A stretch of 64,000 bases of DNA from Planctomycetota bacterium. GTDB taxonomy: Bacteria; Planctomycetota; UBA1135; GCA-002686595. The stretch lies in NCBI GenBank assembly GCA_016709875.1, contig JADJLZ010000001.1, positions 806,001 through 870,000 on the forward strand, in the 5' to 3' direction. Below, piece by piece: positions 26,430 to 36,924 of the stretch; position 1 is the stretch's first letter, and the number at the start of each line of letters is the position of its first letter. Both the position numbers and the translations under genes were made by a program. The notes beneath the pieces were generated by a model. That model did no database searches and was not told the origin of the DNA. It saw only the letters and a program-made list of their open reading frames with translations.

Positions 26430-27427
26430 CGCTTGGCCCAGGCCTGCGCGATCACCTCGCGCAGCCTTGGCGTGTCCATGTGGAAGCTCTCGCCGCGCCC
26501 GGAACCGACGAACCACTTCCACAAGAACGCGCCGCGCAACCATTCGTGCTCGGGCTCGATCGCGGCCAGCGCCGCGGCCAGGCAGCGCTCCTGCAGCGCC
26601 CGCGCCTTGTCGCGCTCGGGGCCGCGCACGCGCGCATCCGCCCAGGGCTGTTTCGCCGCATCCAGCGAGAGCGTGTAGCCGATCTCGGTGAAGACCACCG
26701 GCTTGCCGGTGCGTTCGTGCAGCGCGCGCAGTTCGGCGAGGCGCGGCAGCCACGCCGCGGCGAGCTCCTCGGCGCAGGGATCGGGCTTGTCGCACAGCGG
26801 GAAGTAGGCCTCGACTCCGATCGCGTCGAGCGCGTCCCAGAACGGCACGCGCTGGTAGTCGCTCCAGTTCGAGGCGTAGGTGAGCTTGGCGTGCGTCTGC
26901 TGGCGCACGCGCGCGATGATCGCGCGCCAGTCGCCGTCGAATTCGATCAAGCGGTCGAGCTCGTTGCCGATCGAGAAGCCGTCGGCCTCGTGCGCGGCGT
27001 GTGCTACCTTCTCGAGGAAGTCGCCGTAGGTGCGGAAGAAGCGCTCGCGGTCCTGGGGCTTGTCGAACTGGATCGCGCCGCGCCAGCTCCAGGGGCTGCC
27101 CCAGTAGGCGACGTGCGGGATGACGAGGATCGACATGCCGCGCGCGTGCGCTTCGGCGATCGGGCGCGTGATCCACCCGGGTGCTTCCTCGCCCTCGAGC
27201 GCGCGCGACTCGATGCTGCCGTCAGCGCCGATGCGCGCGTAGGGGTGGATCGCGACCCAGTTGACGCCCAGCTTGGCGAGCGCGTCGAGCTCCCCGCCAA
27301 AGCCGTCGCTGCCCCACTCCCAGCCCCAGGTCTGGCAGGAGATGGTCATGCCGTGAACCCGCTGCGGATCGGTGGGCGCGGGGGCCGGGGCGTGCGCGAG
27401 GAGCAGGCTGAGGAGACAAGCGAGCAT
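26426..27427 (-). CDS. Secreted TIM-barrel glycoside hydrolase, GH113-like
   Basis: 333 residues from ATG 27427, with a short hydrophobic signal peptide (MLACLLSLLLAHAPAPAP). The mature part reads as a clan GH-A (beta/alpha)8 barrel: GVNWVAIHPYARI near the N-terminus, VIPHVAYWG, the acid/base Glu in FSIGNELDRL (about residue 165) and the nucleophile Glu in VVFTEIGYTLS (about residue 250), then WLRGAFLWKWF. The pattern fits the GH113 beta-mannanase-like group, but the substrate cannot be fixed by eye. It is divergent from the small membrane gene at 27484 and convergent with the glycosyltransferase. Confidence 0.8.
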   Translation of the reverse strand: MLACLLSLLLAHAPAPAPTDPQRVHGMTISCQTWGWEWGSDGFGGELDALAKLGVNWVAIHPYARIGADGSIESRALEGEEAPGWITRPIAEAHARGMSILVIPHVAYWGSPWSWRGAIQFDKPQDRERFFRTYGDFLEKVAHAAHEADGFSIGNELDRLIEFDGDWRAIIARVRQQTHAKLTYASNWSDYQRVPFWDALDAIGVEAYFPLCDKPDPCAEELAAAWLPRLAELRALHERTGKPVVFTEIGYTLSLDAAKQPWADARVRGPERDKARALQERCLAAALAAIEPEHEWLRGAFLWKWFVGSGRGESFHMDTPRLREVIAQAWAKR

Positions 27428-27483
27428 CGGTGAAGGTCCCTGGGCCAAAGGCCCGATAGGTTGTATCGTCGGCAAGGCCTGAA

Positions 27484-27795
27484 ATGGAGCTCAACACCGA
27501 ACTGCTGCGCTGGATCCTGCTCGTGGGAGCGGCCCCCATCTGGTGGCCCTTCCTGCGCACCCTCTGGCGCGATTTCGACGACACGCTGGCCGACGAGGGC
27601 GGTGTGTTCGGGCGCCCCCCCGGTCCGCGCGAGATGGAGCGCATCCGCGCCCGTCGCGCCCAGAACCCCGACCCGCTGGTGAGCGAGCCCTGGGTGCGAC
27701 GCGACGAGGCCCAGCCGCGCAAGGCTCAGGCGGCCCCGCCTTCGCGCTCCCCCGCCGGCTCCCAAAGCCGCCCGCGCCGGCGCGGCTTCCGCTGA
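27484..27795 (+). CDS. Small single-pass membrane protein of unknown function
   Basis: 103 residues. One hydrophobic N-terminal segment (LLRWILLVGAAPIWWPFL) is followed by a charged cytoplasmic tail that becomes Pro/Arg/Ser-rich and probably unstructured. No family is recognised. The gene lies between the glycosidase and a lipoprotein gene and uses the same codon pattern as its neighbours. A 52-bp gap separates it from the downstream lipoprotein gene. Confidence 0.55.
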   Translation: MELNTELLRWILLVGAAPIWWPFLRTLWRDFDDTLADEGGVFGRPPGPREMERIRARRAQNPDPLVSEPWVRRDEAQPRKAQAAPPSRSPAGSQSRPRRRGFR

Positions 27796-27847
27796 GAAGC
27801 GGATCGCGCGTTCCGGAGGCGCGCGCGGGTCACTAGGCTCTCGGGGG

Positions 27848-28450
27848 ATGAAGCTCCCCTGCCTGCTGCTGCTTGCGAGCCTGTGCGCCGCGTGCGTGCC
27901 GCTCTACGGCCGCGAGACGAAGTTCGACTTCCATGGTGAGGCCCCGCTCGCCGCGCTCTCCGGCGAGTGGAACGTGGTCGAGGTCGCCGACGCTCCCAGC
28001 CCGCCGCGTGCGTGGATGCAGCAGGCCGCGAGCCCCGAGAACACGTCCAACCTCGCGCTGTGCGACAGCCTCGCGCCGCGCGACGCGGACCTGCGCGTGA
28101 TGCTGCGGCCGGTCGAGGGCGCGCTCGAGCGCGGCGGCGGCCTCGTCTGGCGCGCGCGCGACGAGCGCAACTACTACCTCGCGTGCTGGAACCCGCTCGA
28201 GAAGAGCGTCCGCGCGTACAAGGTCGTCGACGGCGTGCACACACAGATCGCGAGTTGCGAACTCGGCGCCGCGCCAGGCTGGCACCGGCTGCGCGTCTGG
28301 TACCTGCGCGACAAGATCGAGGTCTGGCTCGACCAGCACAGCCTGGGCGAGTTCTCCGACGCGACCTTCGCGGCACCGGGCCGGATCGGCCTGTGGACCG
28401 GCGCCGACGCGCGCACCCAATTCGACAACCTCGAGATCCAGGAGCTGTGA
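27848..28450 (+). CDS. Lipoprotein with jelly-roll (LamG/DUF1080-like) domain
   Basis: 200 residues. A lipobox ends in LASLCAAC (Cys near residue 16-19), so the mature protein is lipid-anchored. The body reads as a concanavalin-like beta sandwich: FDFHGEAPLAALSGEWNVVE, GGGLVWRARDERNYYLACWN, WHRLRVWYLRDKIEVWLDQ and GRIGLWTGADARTQFDNLEI. The last pattern is the usual ending of DUF1080/3-keto-disaccharide hydrolase and LamG-type domains common in planctomycetes. Carbohydrate binding or hydrolysis outside the membrane is plausible. It ends 2 bp before the start of the PLP enzyme gene, so the two are co-transcribed. Confidence 0.78.
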   Translation: MKLPCLLLLASLCAACVPLYGRETKFDFHGEAPLAALSGEWNVVEVADAPSPPRAWMQQAASPENTSNLALCDSLAPRDADLRVMLRPVEGALERGGGLVWRARDERNYYLACWNPLEKSVRAYKVVDGVHTQIASCELGAAPGWHRLRVWYLRDKIEVWLDQHSLGEFSDATFAAPGRIGLWTGADARTQFDNLEIQEL

Positions 28451-28452
28451 AC

Positions 28453-29757
28453 ATGCTCGACCGACGCGGTTTCCTCGGAGCGATCACCTGGCCCGCCGCC
28501 GCGGCGACGCTGCCCTCGTGCGCCTGGCTCAAGCCCGGTGCGAGCCTCGAACTGGCCGGTCTCGACGGCGACGCGCGCAGCCCCGAGGTCGTCGCGCGCG
28601 ACGAGGACTTCTGGGCCAGCGTGCAAGCGGCCTTCACCGCCGACCGCTCGATGGTCAACCTCAACAACGGCGGCGTGTGTCCCGCGCCCCTGGTCGTGCA
28701 GGCGGCGATGAAGCGCTACCTCGACCACGCCAACGAGGCGCCCGCGTACGTGCTCTGGCGCCTGCAAGACCCGCAGAAGGAGACCGTGCGCTCGGGACTC
28801 GCGCGCGTTTTCGGCTGCGATCCCGAGGAGGTCGCGATCACGCGCAACGCGTCGGAGAGCCTGGAGAACATCCAGCAGGGCTTCGACCTCGAGCATGGCG
28901 ACGAGGTGCTCACCACCGACCAGGACTACCCGCGCATGCTGACGACCTGGAAGCAGCGCGAGCGGCGCGACGGCATCGTGCTGAAGCAGATCCAGGTGCC
29001 CGTGCCCTGCGAGGACGACGAGCGCATCGTGAAGCTCTTCGAGGAGGCCCTCACGCCGCGCACGAAGGTGCTGCACATCTGCCACGTGATCAACCTGCAC
29101 GGCATGGTCATGCCCGTGCGCAAGCTGGTGCAGATGGCGCGCGCGCGCGGCATCAGGACCGTCGTCGACGGCGCGCACTCCTTCGCGATGCTCGACTTCA
29201 AGCGCGACGACCTGGACTGCGACTACTTCGGCACCTCGCTGCACAAGTTCCTCTTCGCACCGCACGGCACGGGCCTGCTCTACGTGCGACGCGAGCAGAT
29301 CAAGGCGCTCTGGCCGCTGATGGCCGCGGGCCAGACGCAGGACGAGGACATCCGCAAGTTCGAGGAGATCGGCACGCACCCGCTCGCCAATCGCCTGGCG
29401 ATCGCGGAGGCGCTCGCTTTCCACGAGCGCATCGGGCCCGCGCGCAAGGCCGCGCGTCAGATCTACCTGCGCGACTACTGGGCCAAGCGCCTGCTCCAGA
29501 ACCCGCGCGTGAAGCTGCACACGAGCCTCGCGCCCGGGCGCTCTTCCGGTGTCGCGCTGGTCGAGATCGAGGGCGTCGATTCGGGCAAGCTGAACGAGCA
29601 CCTGTGGGCCAAGCAGCGCATCTTCACGGTCGGGATCAAGCACCCGCAGTTCGAGGGCCTGCGCATCTCGCCCACGGTCTACACACGGCTCTCCGAGCTC
29701 GATCGCTTCTGCGAGGCGATGGAGAAGGTCGCGCGCGACGGATTGCCCCCCGCCTGA
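28453..29757 (+). CDS. Exported class V aminotransferase-fold PLP enzyme
   Basis: 434 residues. The N-terminus has a twin-arginine-type signal (DRRGFLGAITWPAAAATL) ending near a Cys. The rest is a class V PLP fold: MVNLNNGGVCPAP, EVAITRNASESLENIQQG, HICHVINLHGMVMPV, VVDGAHSFAM (PLP-ring Asp) and the lysine motif GTSLHKFLFAPHGTGLLYV. It is closest in pattern to isopenicillin-N-epimerase/cysteine-desulfurase-like proteins. Tat export of a PLP enzyme with bound cofactor is consistent with folding before export. The substrate is unknown. The ATG at 28453 follows the lipoprotein stop by 2 bp, and the 3' end overlaps the next gene. Confidence 0.85.
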   Translation: MLDRRGFLGAITWPAAAATLPSCAWLKPGASLELAGLDGDARSPEVVARDEDFWASVQAAFTADRSMVNLNNGGVCPAPLVVQAAMKRYLDHANEAPAYVLWRLQDPQKETVRSGLARVFGCDPEEVAITRNASESLENIQQGFDLEHGDEVLTTDQDYPRMLTTWKQRERRDGIVLKQIQVPVPCEDDERIVKLFEEALTPRTKVLHICHVINLHGMVMPVRKLVQMARARGIRTVVDGAHSFAMLDFKRDDLDCDYFGTSLHKFLFAPHGTGLLYVRREQIKALWPLMAAGQTQDEDIRKFEEIGTHPLANRLAIAEALAFHERIGPARKAARQIYLRDYWAKRLLQNPRVKLHTSLAPGRSSGVALVEIEGVDSGKLNEHLWAKQRIFTVGIKHPQFEGLRISPTVYTRLSELDRFCEAMEKVARDGLPPA

Positions 29758-30731
29758 AGCTCGCGCTCGACTACTTGCCGGCCACTTCGCACGCGAGCGG
29801 TCCGGGTCGCTACGCGCGCGAGCTCGTGCGGGCGCTCGTGCGCTTGCCCGAGGCGCCCGAAATCGGCCTGTACGAGGTCGGCCGCGCGCCTCGGGTGTTC
29901 GCAGGCGAGGCCTTGGGACTCGAGGGCGCGCGCGTGCGCCGGCTCGTGAGCACGCTCCCGCGCGGCCTGCGCGAGGGGCTGCCCTTCCCCGGCTGCGGGC
30001 CAGCCGACCGTGCCCTGGGCGGCGTCGAGCTGTTCCATAGGATCCTGCCCGGGACGCCGCGTCTCGAGCGCGCACGCACATGCATCGCGATCGCCGAGCT
30101 GCCCGCGCGCGGCAGTGGGCGCGAGCGAGCCTGGGCCGCCGAGCTGCGCGCAGCCGCCGGCGTATTCGTCTTTTGCGCCGACTACCGCGAGCGCGTCGCC
30201 GAGCGCTTCGGCGTGCCGCTCGAGCGCATCCACCAGGTCCCGGTCGGCTGCGAGCACTGGAGTCGGCGCCTGCCCGCCCCGATCCCGCGGGCGGATCCCC
30301 TGCAGGTGATCGCGCTCGATTCCGGCCCGCACGACGTGCTGCGGGCGGCGGTCGAGCACCTCTCCTCCCCCGGCCGGCGCGTCGAACTCGTCCTCGCCCG
30401 CGAGCTCGGACTTTCGGAGTCCGAGTTGCCCGCGCGCGTCGCCGCCGCCTCGGCCCTGGTGCATCTGGACCCGGGGGCAGGGACCGCGGTCACCCCGCTC
30501 GAAGCCCTGGCCCTGGGGACCCCGGTGGTGCTCCCGCGCGCGCCGGCCTTCGAGGAAGCGCTGGGCGAGCAGGCTTTCTGGGCGGAGCCGCTCGAGGATG
30601 CGCTCGAGGCGGCGCTCGAATCCGCTCGGGATCCGCAAGCATCCCGGGCGCGCATCGGCTACTCGCGGGCCTTTTCCTGGGAAAACTCCGCGCGCGCACA
30701 CCTCGCGGTCTGGAACCGGATGACGAACTAG
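29754..30731 (+). CDS. Group 1 (GT4-like) glycosyltransferase lacking a normal start codon
   Basis: About 325 residues. It begins LKLALDYLPATSHASGPGRY, the usual N-terminal strand and glycine loop of GT-B glycosyltransferases, and ends with the donor-site block LVHLDPGAGTAVTPLEALAL, GTPVVLP and a C-terminal FSWENSARAHLAVW helix. In this frame there is no ATG, GTG or TTG before the conserved start: only CTG at 29754, which overlaps the upstream TGA as CTGA, or ATT at 29742. A TTG at 29775 would remove the first strand. The start is therefore either a rare CTG or hidden by an indel in the adjacent C6 run. The acceptor is unknown. Confidence 0.75.
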   Translation: MKLALDYLPATSHASGPGRYARELVRALVRLPEAPEIGLYEVGRAPRVFAGEALGLEGARVRRLVSTLPRGLREGLPFPGCGPADRALGGVELFHRILPGTPRLERARTCIAIAELPARGSGRERAWAAELRAAAGVFVFCADYRERVAERFGVPLERIHQVPVGCEHWSRRLPAPIPRADPLQVIALDSGPHDVLRAAVEHLSSPGRRVELVLARELGLSESELPARVAAASALVHLDPGAGTAVTPLEALALGTPVVLPRAPAFEEALGEQAFWAEPLEDALEAALESARDPQASRARIGYSRAFSWENSARAHLAVWNRMTN

Positions 30732-30899
30732 TGGTGCCCGTCTCGGACACGCACCCATCCACGCCGAAATACCCTCGACCGCGTAGCACCCGGCCCTTGC
30801 ACCGGAGCCCCCAGGAAGCGAAAGTCATGCATTCCAGCTCCACCGGGACAAGTGCGCGGCGGGCCGCTCCGCCGCGACGAGACCGAGAACCGCACAGCC

Positions 30900-32207
<1,308 letters not shown>

Positions 32208-32231
32208 GCCGCACCCCTGCGATCGTCCTCG

Positions 32232-32257
32232 CGCGGCCCGCCCCTCGGCGGGCCGCG
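32232..32257 (+). terminator. Hairpin terminator candidate after gltA
   Basis: An 11-bp perfect stem CGCGGCCCGCC / GGCGGGCCGCG encloses a CCTC loop, 25 bp after the gltA stop, followed by TCGTTGG with only a weak T content. A sister hairpin with the same core (GGCCCGC...GCGGGCC) follows the second gltA tail at 37161-37184. Confidence 0.65.
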
Positions 32258-32306
32258 TCGTTGGTAGGCTTGTGGCCGCGTCCGCTGCGCGAGCGCCAGG
32301 GTCCGG

Positions 32307-33749
32307 TCAGCGCCCGAAGCGCGGCGCCGGGAGTTCGATCGTCCGGCTCGCGATCGGCTTGCCGGCCAGGAAATCGTGCAGCAAGGCGCGGAACTCGAGC
32401 GACTGCATCTCGATCGGTTCGTGGCCGGCGTTCCTGACGAGCACGTGGGCGCCGCAGACGAATCCGGCGCGGATCTCGTCGACGTTTTCCGGGGGCGTGC
32501 GCGCATCGAGGTCGCCGCTGACGAAGAGCACGGGCACTTCGCTCTGGAACGCCGCGCGAAAGCCGTCGCCGAGCGCGGGGGTTCCGCAGGGCGCGCACGC
32601 GCCCGGGTAGGGCAAGTTGACCGCGTCTCCTAGCAGGTTCGCCGGGTCGCGGCGTTCGGCCTCGATCCGCGCGAGCCGCGCCGCGCTCGCGCCCGAGGCG
32701 CAGTCCATGGCGAGCGCCATGGCCGAGCCCGTCTCCCCGCGCCGCGCGTCGATCGCCCAGGCACCCAGCGTGCTCCAGTCGCCGCGTGTCATCGCCAGGA
32801 TCGCCGCGGGGACGTCGCGCATTTCGAACGTGAGCCCGAGCGCGTTCGCGAGCCAGTACTGCAGGTCGAAGGGGCCGAGCACGACGGACTCCTCGCCGCC
32901 CTCATGCGGCGCCACGACACGCACGGGCTCCGCGGCGAGGCGCGCCAGGAGCCCCTGCACGGCGCCGAGCAGGTCGGGAAGCTCGGCGCAGATCGACGGA
33001 TCGGCCGCCACGAGCTGGTGCAGGCGTTCCAGGTGGCGCTGCGTCGTGCCCGGCAGCTTGAGCGTGTGGTCCGGTCCTTCCACGCGCAGCAGGACGGCAC
33101 GCGCGACGTGCAGGCCGTGACGGCGCAGGTACGCCAGCGACAGGTGCGTGCCATAGCTCTCTCCCCAGAGGATGAGCTGCTCGATCCCCAGCGCGCGCCG
33201 CACCTCGTCGACATCATCCGCGCTCGCATCCGTGTGGTACGCAGCGAGGTCGACGCCGCGCTCCTTCCAGTGCGCCACGCAGCGCCCCGCCGCGCGCGTC
33301 GCCGCGGCGATCAGCTCCTCGCGCGTGAGCGCGCGATCGAGCGGCAGCTCCTAGGCGAACGGGCCGGCCTGCATGAGGTTCGGACGCGACAGATCGGTGC
33401 CACGCTGGTCGATCCCGATCACGTCGTGCCGGTCCAGGAGCCGCACGAGGCGTCCCGTCGCAGGCCGCACGCAGTATTCCACGCCCGACGCGCCCGGCCC
33501 GCCCGCGAGATAGAACACGGGCGGGCCGGGGTCCTTGGCCCGGGTGCGGAAGCGCACGAACGCAATCTCGACCTGCGCGCCGTCCGGCTTCGCGCGGTCC
33601 TCGGGCACCACGATGCGGCCAAGCTCGCCGCGGATCCGCGCGCCGTCCGAGGCGGTCGTCGCATAAGTCTCGAAGCGCACGGCCGGCGCAGCGGGCTCCT
33701 GCAGGAGGTTCGCAGCGGCGGACACGAGGGCCAGGGCGAGGTGGATCAT
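32307..33749 (-). pseudogene. Exported alpha/beta hydrolase (TAP-like), interrupted by an in-frame amber codon
   Basis: About 480 codons read in one frame from ATG 33749 to the stop at 32307, broken by TAG at 33351-33353 (after codon 132). The N-terminal part has a signal peptide (MIHLALALVSAAANLL) and the oxyanion segment YLAGGPGASG. After the TAG come ELPLDRALTREEL, the nucleophile elbow WGESYGTHLSLAY, the Asp in SGDLDARTPPENV and the His in NAGHEPIE, so the triad is all in the second part. Such enzymes are prolyl- or tripeptidyl-aminopeptidase-like. A single transition (from CAG or TGG) would explain the TAG. It is last in the cassette operon, 12 bp after the permease stop. Confidence 0.85.
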
Positions 33750-33761
33750 GCTCGGTCTCCA

Positions 33762-35609
33762 TCAGTCGCGGGCCGCGCGCGCGCGAATTCCGCGGGACAC
33801 GCGCTGCGCGAGAATCCAGGCCAGCGCGAACGCGGACGCCGGCAGGGCGATGACGACGAGCGCGATCTCGCGCCACGGCGTGCGGAAGGGCAGGTCCCCG
33901 CTCGCGAGTTCGAGCAGCCCCGCGCCGGGGACGAGTCCGCCCGGGATCGCCAGCGCAGCGCCGAGCAGCGCCAGGTATGCCGCTCGCGCCCCGGCGTGCA
34001 CGCGCAGTACGCGCGGATCCGCGCCGACCGCGCGCAGCACGCGTGCGTCGGCCGCGGACTCGGCCGTTGAGAGCGCTGTCGCGGCCAGGACGACGACCAG
34101 GCTCGTGACGAAGCACGCCGCCAGCGCGACGAACAGCATCGACTCGGTGTCGCCGGACTGGCCTCGCGCGCGCAGGAACTCCTCGACGCTCGCCGCCAGG
34201 ACCGCGAAGAGCAGCGTGACCGACGAGCCCGCGAGTACGGCCGTCACGACCGGAGCGTTGCGCGCGCGGAAGCGCCCGGCGTCGCGCGCGGCGAGGCGCC
34301 AGGCGAGCGGCAGCGGCGCCGCTGCGCGTGCCAGGAGGCCTAGGATCCACGGACTTGCCGCTCCGAGCCCCAGCACGGCTAGCGCCGATCCGAGGAGGAT
34401 TCCGAGGCCGGCTTCCGGGCCTTCGCGCTGCGCGCCCCACGCGACGCACGAGAGGCCGCAGCCCAGGAGCCCACCGCCGAGCAGCATCCAGCCGCGCGTG
34501 CCCTCCGCCACCGGCCGTTGCGCGGACAGTGCGACGCGGACCGGGAGCCGCGTCGCACCGATCGCGGGCAGGAGGACCGCTGCGAGCGGCATGAGGAGGC
34601 CCAAGGCCGTGGCAGTCGCGAGCAGCCGCAACGGGAACTCGAGTTCGCCATTCGCGCGTCCGTTCCAGTCATCGATGAACGGTACGGCGGCACCCGCGGC
34701 TCCCAGTCCGACCACGAGCCCGATCGCCGTGCCCGCGCCGGAGAGCAGCAGCGCCGAAGCCGCGATCGCCGCGTGCATTCCGGCACGCGTTGCGCCGCAC
34801 GCACCCAGCAGCCCAAGCTCGCGCTGGCGGCGCCTCAGCCCTACCGCGAAAGCAGCCGCGACGACGAGCGCCGCCTCGAAGAACGCGAAGCCCCCGAGGA
34901 CAAGCAGCGCTGCGGTCTCGAATCCGTCTTCGCCGCCGAGTTCGGAACGCGCGCTCGCGCCCGCGCCCCGCGAGCGCAGTCGCGCCGCAGCTTCCTCGGG
35001 GTTCCCGATCCGTGCGAGCCAGCTGGGAGCGGGACCGTCGCGCGCCGGATCGTGGGCACGCAAGACGAGCGGCGCGGCGAGATCCTCTGGGTCGACGACG
35101 ACACCGACGACGCGCGCGGACTCGCCGTCGAGCCGGATCGTCCCGCCCAGCGGCTGGCGCAGCTCCGCGAGCAGGGTGGGCGAAGCCCCGGCCTCACCCG
35201 CAGAAGCTGGCGCACGCCCCTCGACGACGCGCAGGTAGCCGCGCGCGAGGCGCTGCGGCTCCAGCGCGCCCGACGCGAGGTCGACGGCGCGCGCCACGGA
35301 GTGCGCCCCGGGCGCGCTCACGTCCGCGCGACGGTCCCTGAGCGGCTCGAACTCGCTGGCTTCGGGCAGGAGCTGCGCGACGCGTGCGCGCGTGGCGGGC
35401 GCATCGAGCCGCAGGTCTGCGGCGCCGAGTACCGACGCGCGCGCCTCGTCCGGCGTGCGGCGCACGGTCGCGAAGAGCGCGCTCCCGCCCGCCATCGCGG
35501 CGACCGGCACGGCGACGAGCAGGACGATGAGGCCGGACCGCGCGCGGTCGCGGCGCAGACTGCGCCCCTCCGCGCGGAGCAGCGCGCGCAGCGCGGGGAC
35601 GAGGCTCAC
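33762..35609 (-). CDS. FtsX-like ABC transporter permease
   Basis: 615 residues from GTG 35609. A first transmembrane segment (SGLIVLLVAVPVAAMAGGSAL) precedes an extracytoplasmic domain of about 200 residues. Several hydrophobic segments follow (AALLVLGGFAFFEAALVVAAAF, MHAAIAASALLLSGAGTAIG, then a second FtsX core near the C-terminus with MLFVALAACFVTSLVVVLAA). The RRRQRELGLLGACGA motif is the typical cytoplasmic loop of FtsX/MacB-type permeases. There are two FtsX modules, so it can work with one ATPase dimer in export of lipoproteins, peptides or antibiotics. It lies 13 bp downstream of the ATPase gene in the cassette. Confidence 0.85.
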   Translation of the reverse strand: MSLVPALRALLRAEGRSLRRDRARSGLIVLLVAVPVAAMAGGSALFATVRRTPDEARASVLGAADLRLDAPATRARVAQLLPEASEFEPLRDRRADVSAPGAHSVARAVDLASGALEPQRLARGYLRVVEGRAPASAGEAGASPTLLAELRQPLGGTIRLDGESARVVGVVVDPEDLAAPLVLRAHDPARDGPAPSWLARIGNPEEAAARLRSRGAGASARSELGGEDGFETAALLVLGGFAFFEAALVVAAAFAVGLRRRQRELGLLGACGATRAGMHAAIAASALLLSGAGTAIGLVVGLGAAGAAVPFIDDWNGRANGELEFPLRLLATATALGLLMPLAAVLLPAIGATRLPVRVALSAQRPVAEGTRGWMLLGGGLLGCGLSCVAWGAQREGPEAGLGILLGSALAVLGLGAASPWILGLLARAAAPLPLAWRLAARDAGRFRARNAPVVTAVLAGSSVTLLFAVLAASVEEFLRARGQSGDTESMLFVALAACFVTSLVVVLAATALSTAESAADARVLRAVGADPRVLRVHAGARAAYLALLGAALAIPGGLVPGAGLLELASGDLPFRTPWREIALVVIALPASAFALAWILAQRVSRGIRARAARD

Positions 35610-35622
35610 GCGCGGACTCCGT

Positions 35623-36383
35623 TCACGCGTCCCACGCCTCGCGTCCGGTGCTCGTGTGCGCGGGCGCGCCGGCCTGCGCCCGCGGCGCCGCGGCCTCGTC
35701 GACGAAGCGGCCATCTCGCAGCAAGAGCACGCGATCCGCCCAGGCCGCATGGGCCGAGTCGTGCGTAACGAGCAGCGCGGTGCGCCCGGCGTCGCACTGC
35801 GCGCGCAGGAGGCGCATGACGACCTCGCCTGTCACGGAGTCGAGCGCCCCGTCGGCTCGTCCGCCAGCAGAAGGGCGCGCGGCCCGACGAAGGCGCGCGC
35901 GATCGCGACGCGCTGCTGCTCGCCGCCGGAGAGCTCCTCGGGGAACCGGTCCGCGAGGTGCGCGAGGCGCACGCGCTCGAGCGCGGCGCGCGCTTCGTCC
36001 CGTGCGGCGACGAGCCGCGCCCCGTCGAGTTCGAGCGGCAGCGACACGTTCTCGAGCGCCGTGAGGCCGGGCAGCAGGTTAAGGTCCTGGAAGACGTAGC
36101 CGACGAAGCGGCGCCGCAGGCGCGCCAGTTCGGAAGGCGCGAGCAGGGCGAGATCGCGGCCGTCGAGCCGCACGCGCCCTTCCGACGGGCGGTCGAGCGC
36201 CCCCGAGAGCGCCAGCAGTGTCGACTTGCCCGAGCCCGAGGGCCCCATGATCGCGACCAGTTCCCCCCGCCGCAGCGTGAGGTCCACCGGTCCCAGGGCG
36301 CGAACGGTTCCTCCGCGGCCCGGATGGACGCGTCCGGCGCCCTCGAGTGCGAGGATCGGCACGTCGAGGGCCTGCGCGCTCAT
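35623..36383 (-). pseudogene. ABC transporter ATP-binding protein (LolD/MacB type), frameshifted
   Basis: About 253 residues if repaired. Walker A GPSGSGKST, the Q-loop VGYVFQDLNLLPGLTALENV, signature LSGGEQQRVAIARAFV and Walker B LLLADEPTG are in the first frame, which then ends prematurely (RSTP stop). The continuation ALDSVTGEVVMRLL ... ALLVTHDSAHAAWADRVLLL with the H-loop lies in the next frame. One base is missing in or next to the C4 run 35847-35850 (G4 on the coding strand). It would energise the adjacent FtsX-like permease. ATG 36383 overlaps the padR stop as ATGA. Confidence 0.88.
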
Positions 36384-36901
36384 CGAGCGCCCCTGGCGGC
36401 GAGCCGCGCCGCGCAAAGGTCGAGCCAGCGAAGCTCGGCTTCGGCCTTGAGGACGAGCGCGTCGAGGAGCAGCAGCCATCCGAGTTCGTGTTCCGGGTCG
36501 GCACGCGCCTTCTGCCGCGTCAGGTCTTGGAGGCGCTCCATGGTCGCCGCGCGCTGGCAATCGAGGATTGCGGTGACGTCCTCGGTCTGGGCTGCGATCG
36601 CCAGCAGGACCTTGATCGCGAGTTCGTCGCGGGCCGGGGGGGCCTCGACGACCGCAGCCTGAAACCAGCGCACGAGTTCCGCCCTGCCCTCGCGCGTGAT
36701 GCGCCACGTCTGGCGCTGCCCATCGGCGTTCTCCGCCGGGCTCGCGAGACCGTCGCGCTCCAGGCGCGCCAAGGTCGTGTAGACCTGCCCGACATTGAGC
36801 GGCCAGGTGTGCGCGGTCCCCGCCTCGAAGGCGGCCTTCAGGGCGTAGCCATGGGTCGGTTCGCGGTCGAGTAGGGCCAGTAGGCTGTGGCGGACGGACA
36901 T
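36380..36901 (-). CDS. PadR-family transcriptional regulator
   Basis: 173 residues. The winged helix occupies residues 1-80: MSVRHSLLALLDREPTHGYA, WPLNVGQVYTTLARLERDGL and the wing WRITREGRAELVRWF. A helical C-terminal dimerisation domain of the PadR_C/AphA type follows (residues 90-170). PadR proteins usually repress adjacent efflux or detoxification genes until a ligand binds; this gene is first in the operon with the ABC ATPase (4-bp overlap), permease and hydrolase. ATG 36901 has AGGAG 7-8 bp upstream. It is probably self-regulated through the AT-rich promoter region immediately upstream. Confidence 0.9.
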   Translation of the reverse strand: MSVRHSLLALLDREPTHGYALKAAFEAGTAHTWPLNVGQVYTTLARLERDGLASPAENADGQRQTWRITREGRAELVRWFQAAVVEAPPARDELAIKVLLAIAAQTEDVTAILDCQRAATMERLQDLTRQKARADPEHELGWLLLLDALVLKAEAELRWLDLCAARLAARGAR

Positions 36902-36924
36902 CGGAGAACTCCTGAACTCTACCG

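Noticed and set aside
33351..33353. TAG read as pyrrolysine or through suppression in the alpha/beta hydrolase
   Set aside because: No Pyl-type gene or PYLIS-like element is visible, and a TAG close to a signal-peptide protein's start is better explained by a point mutation or error.
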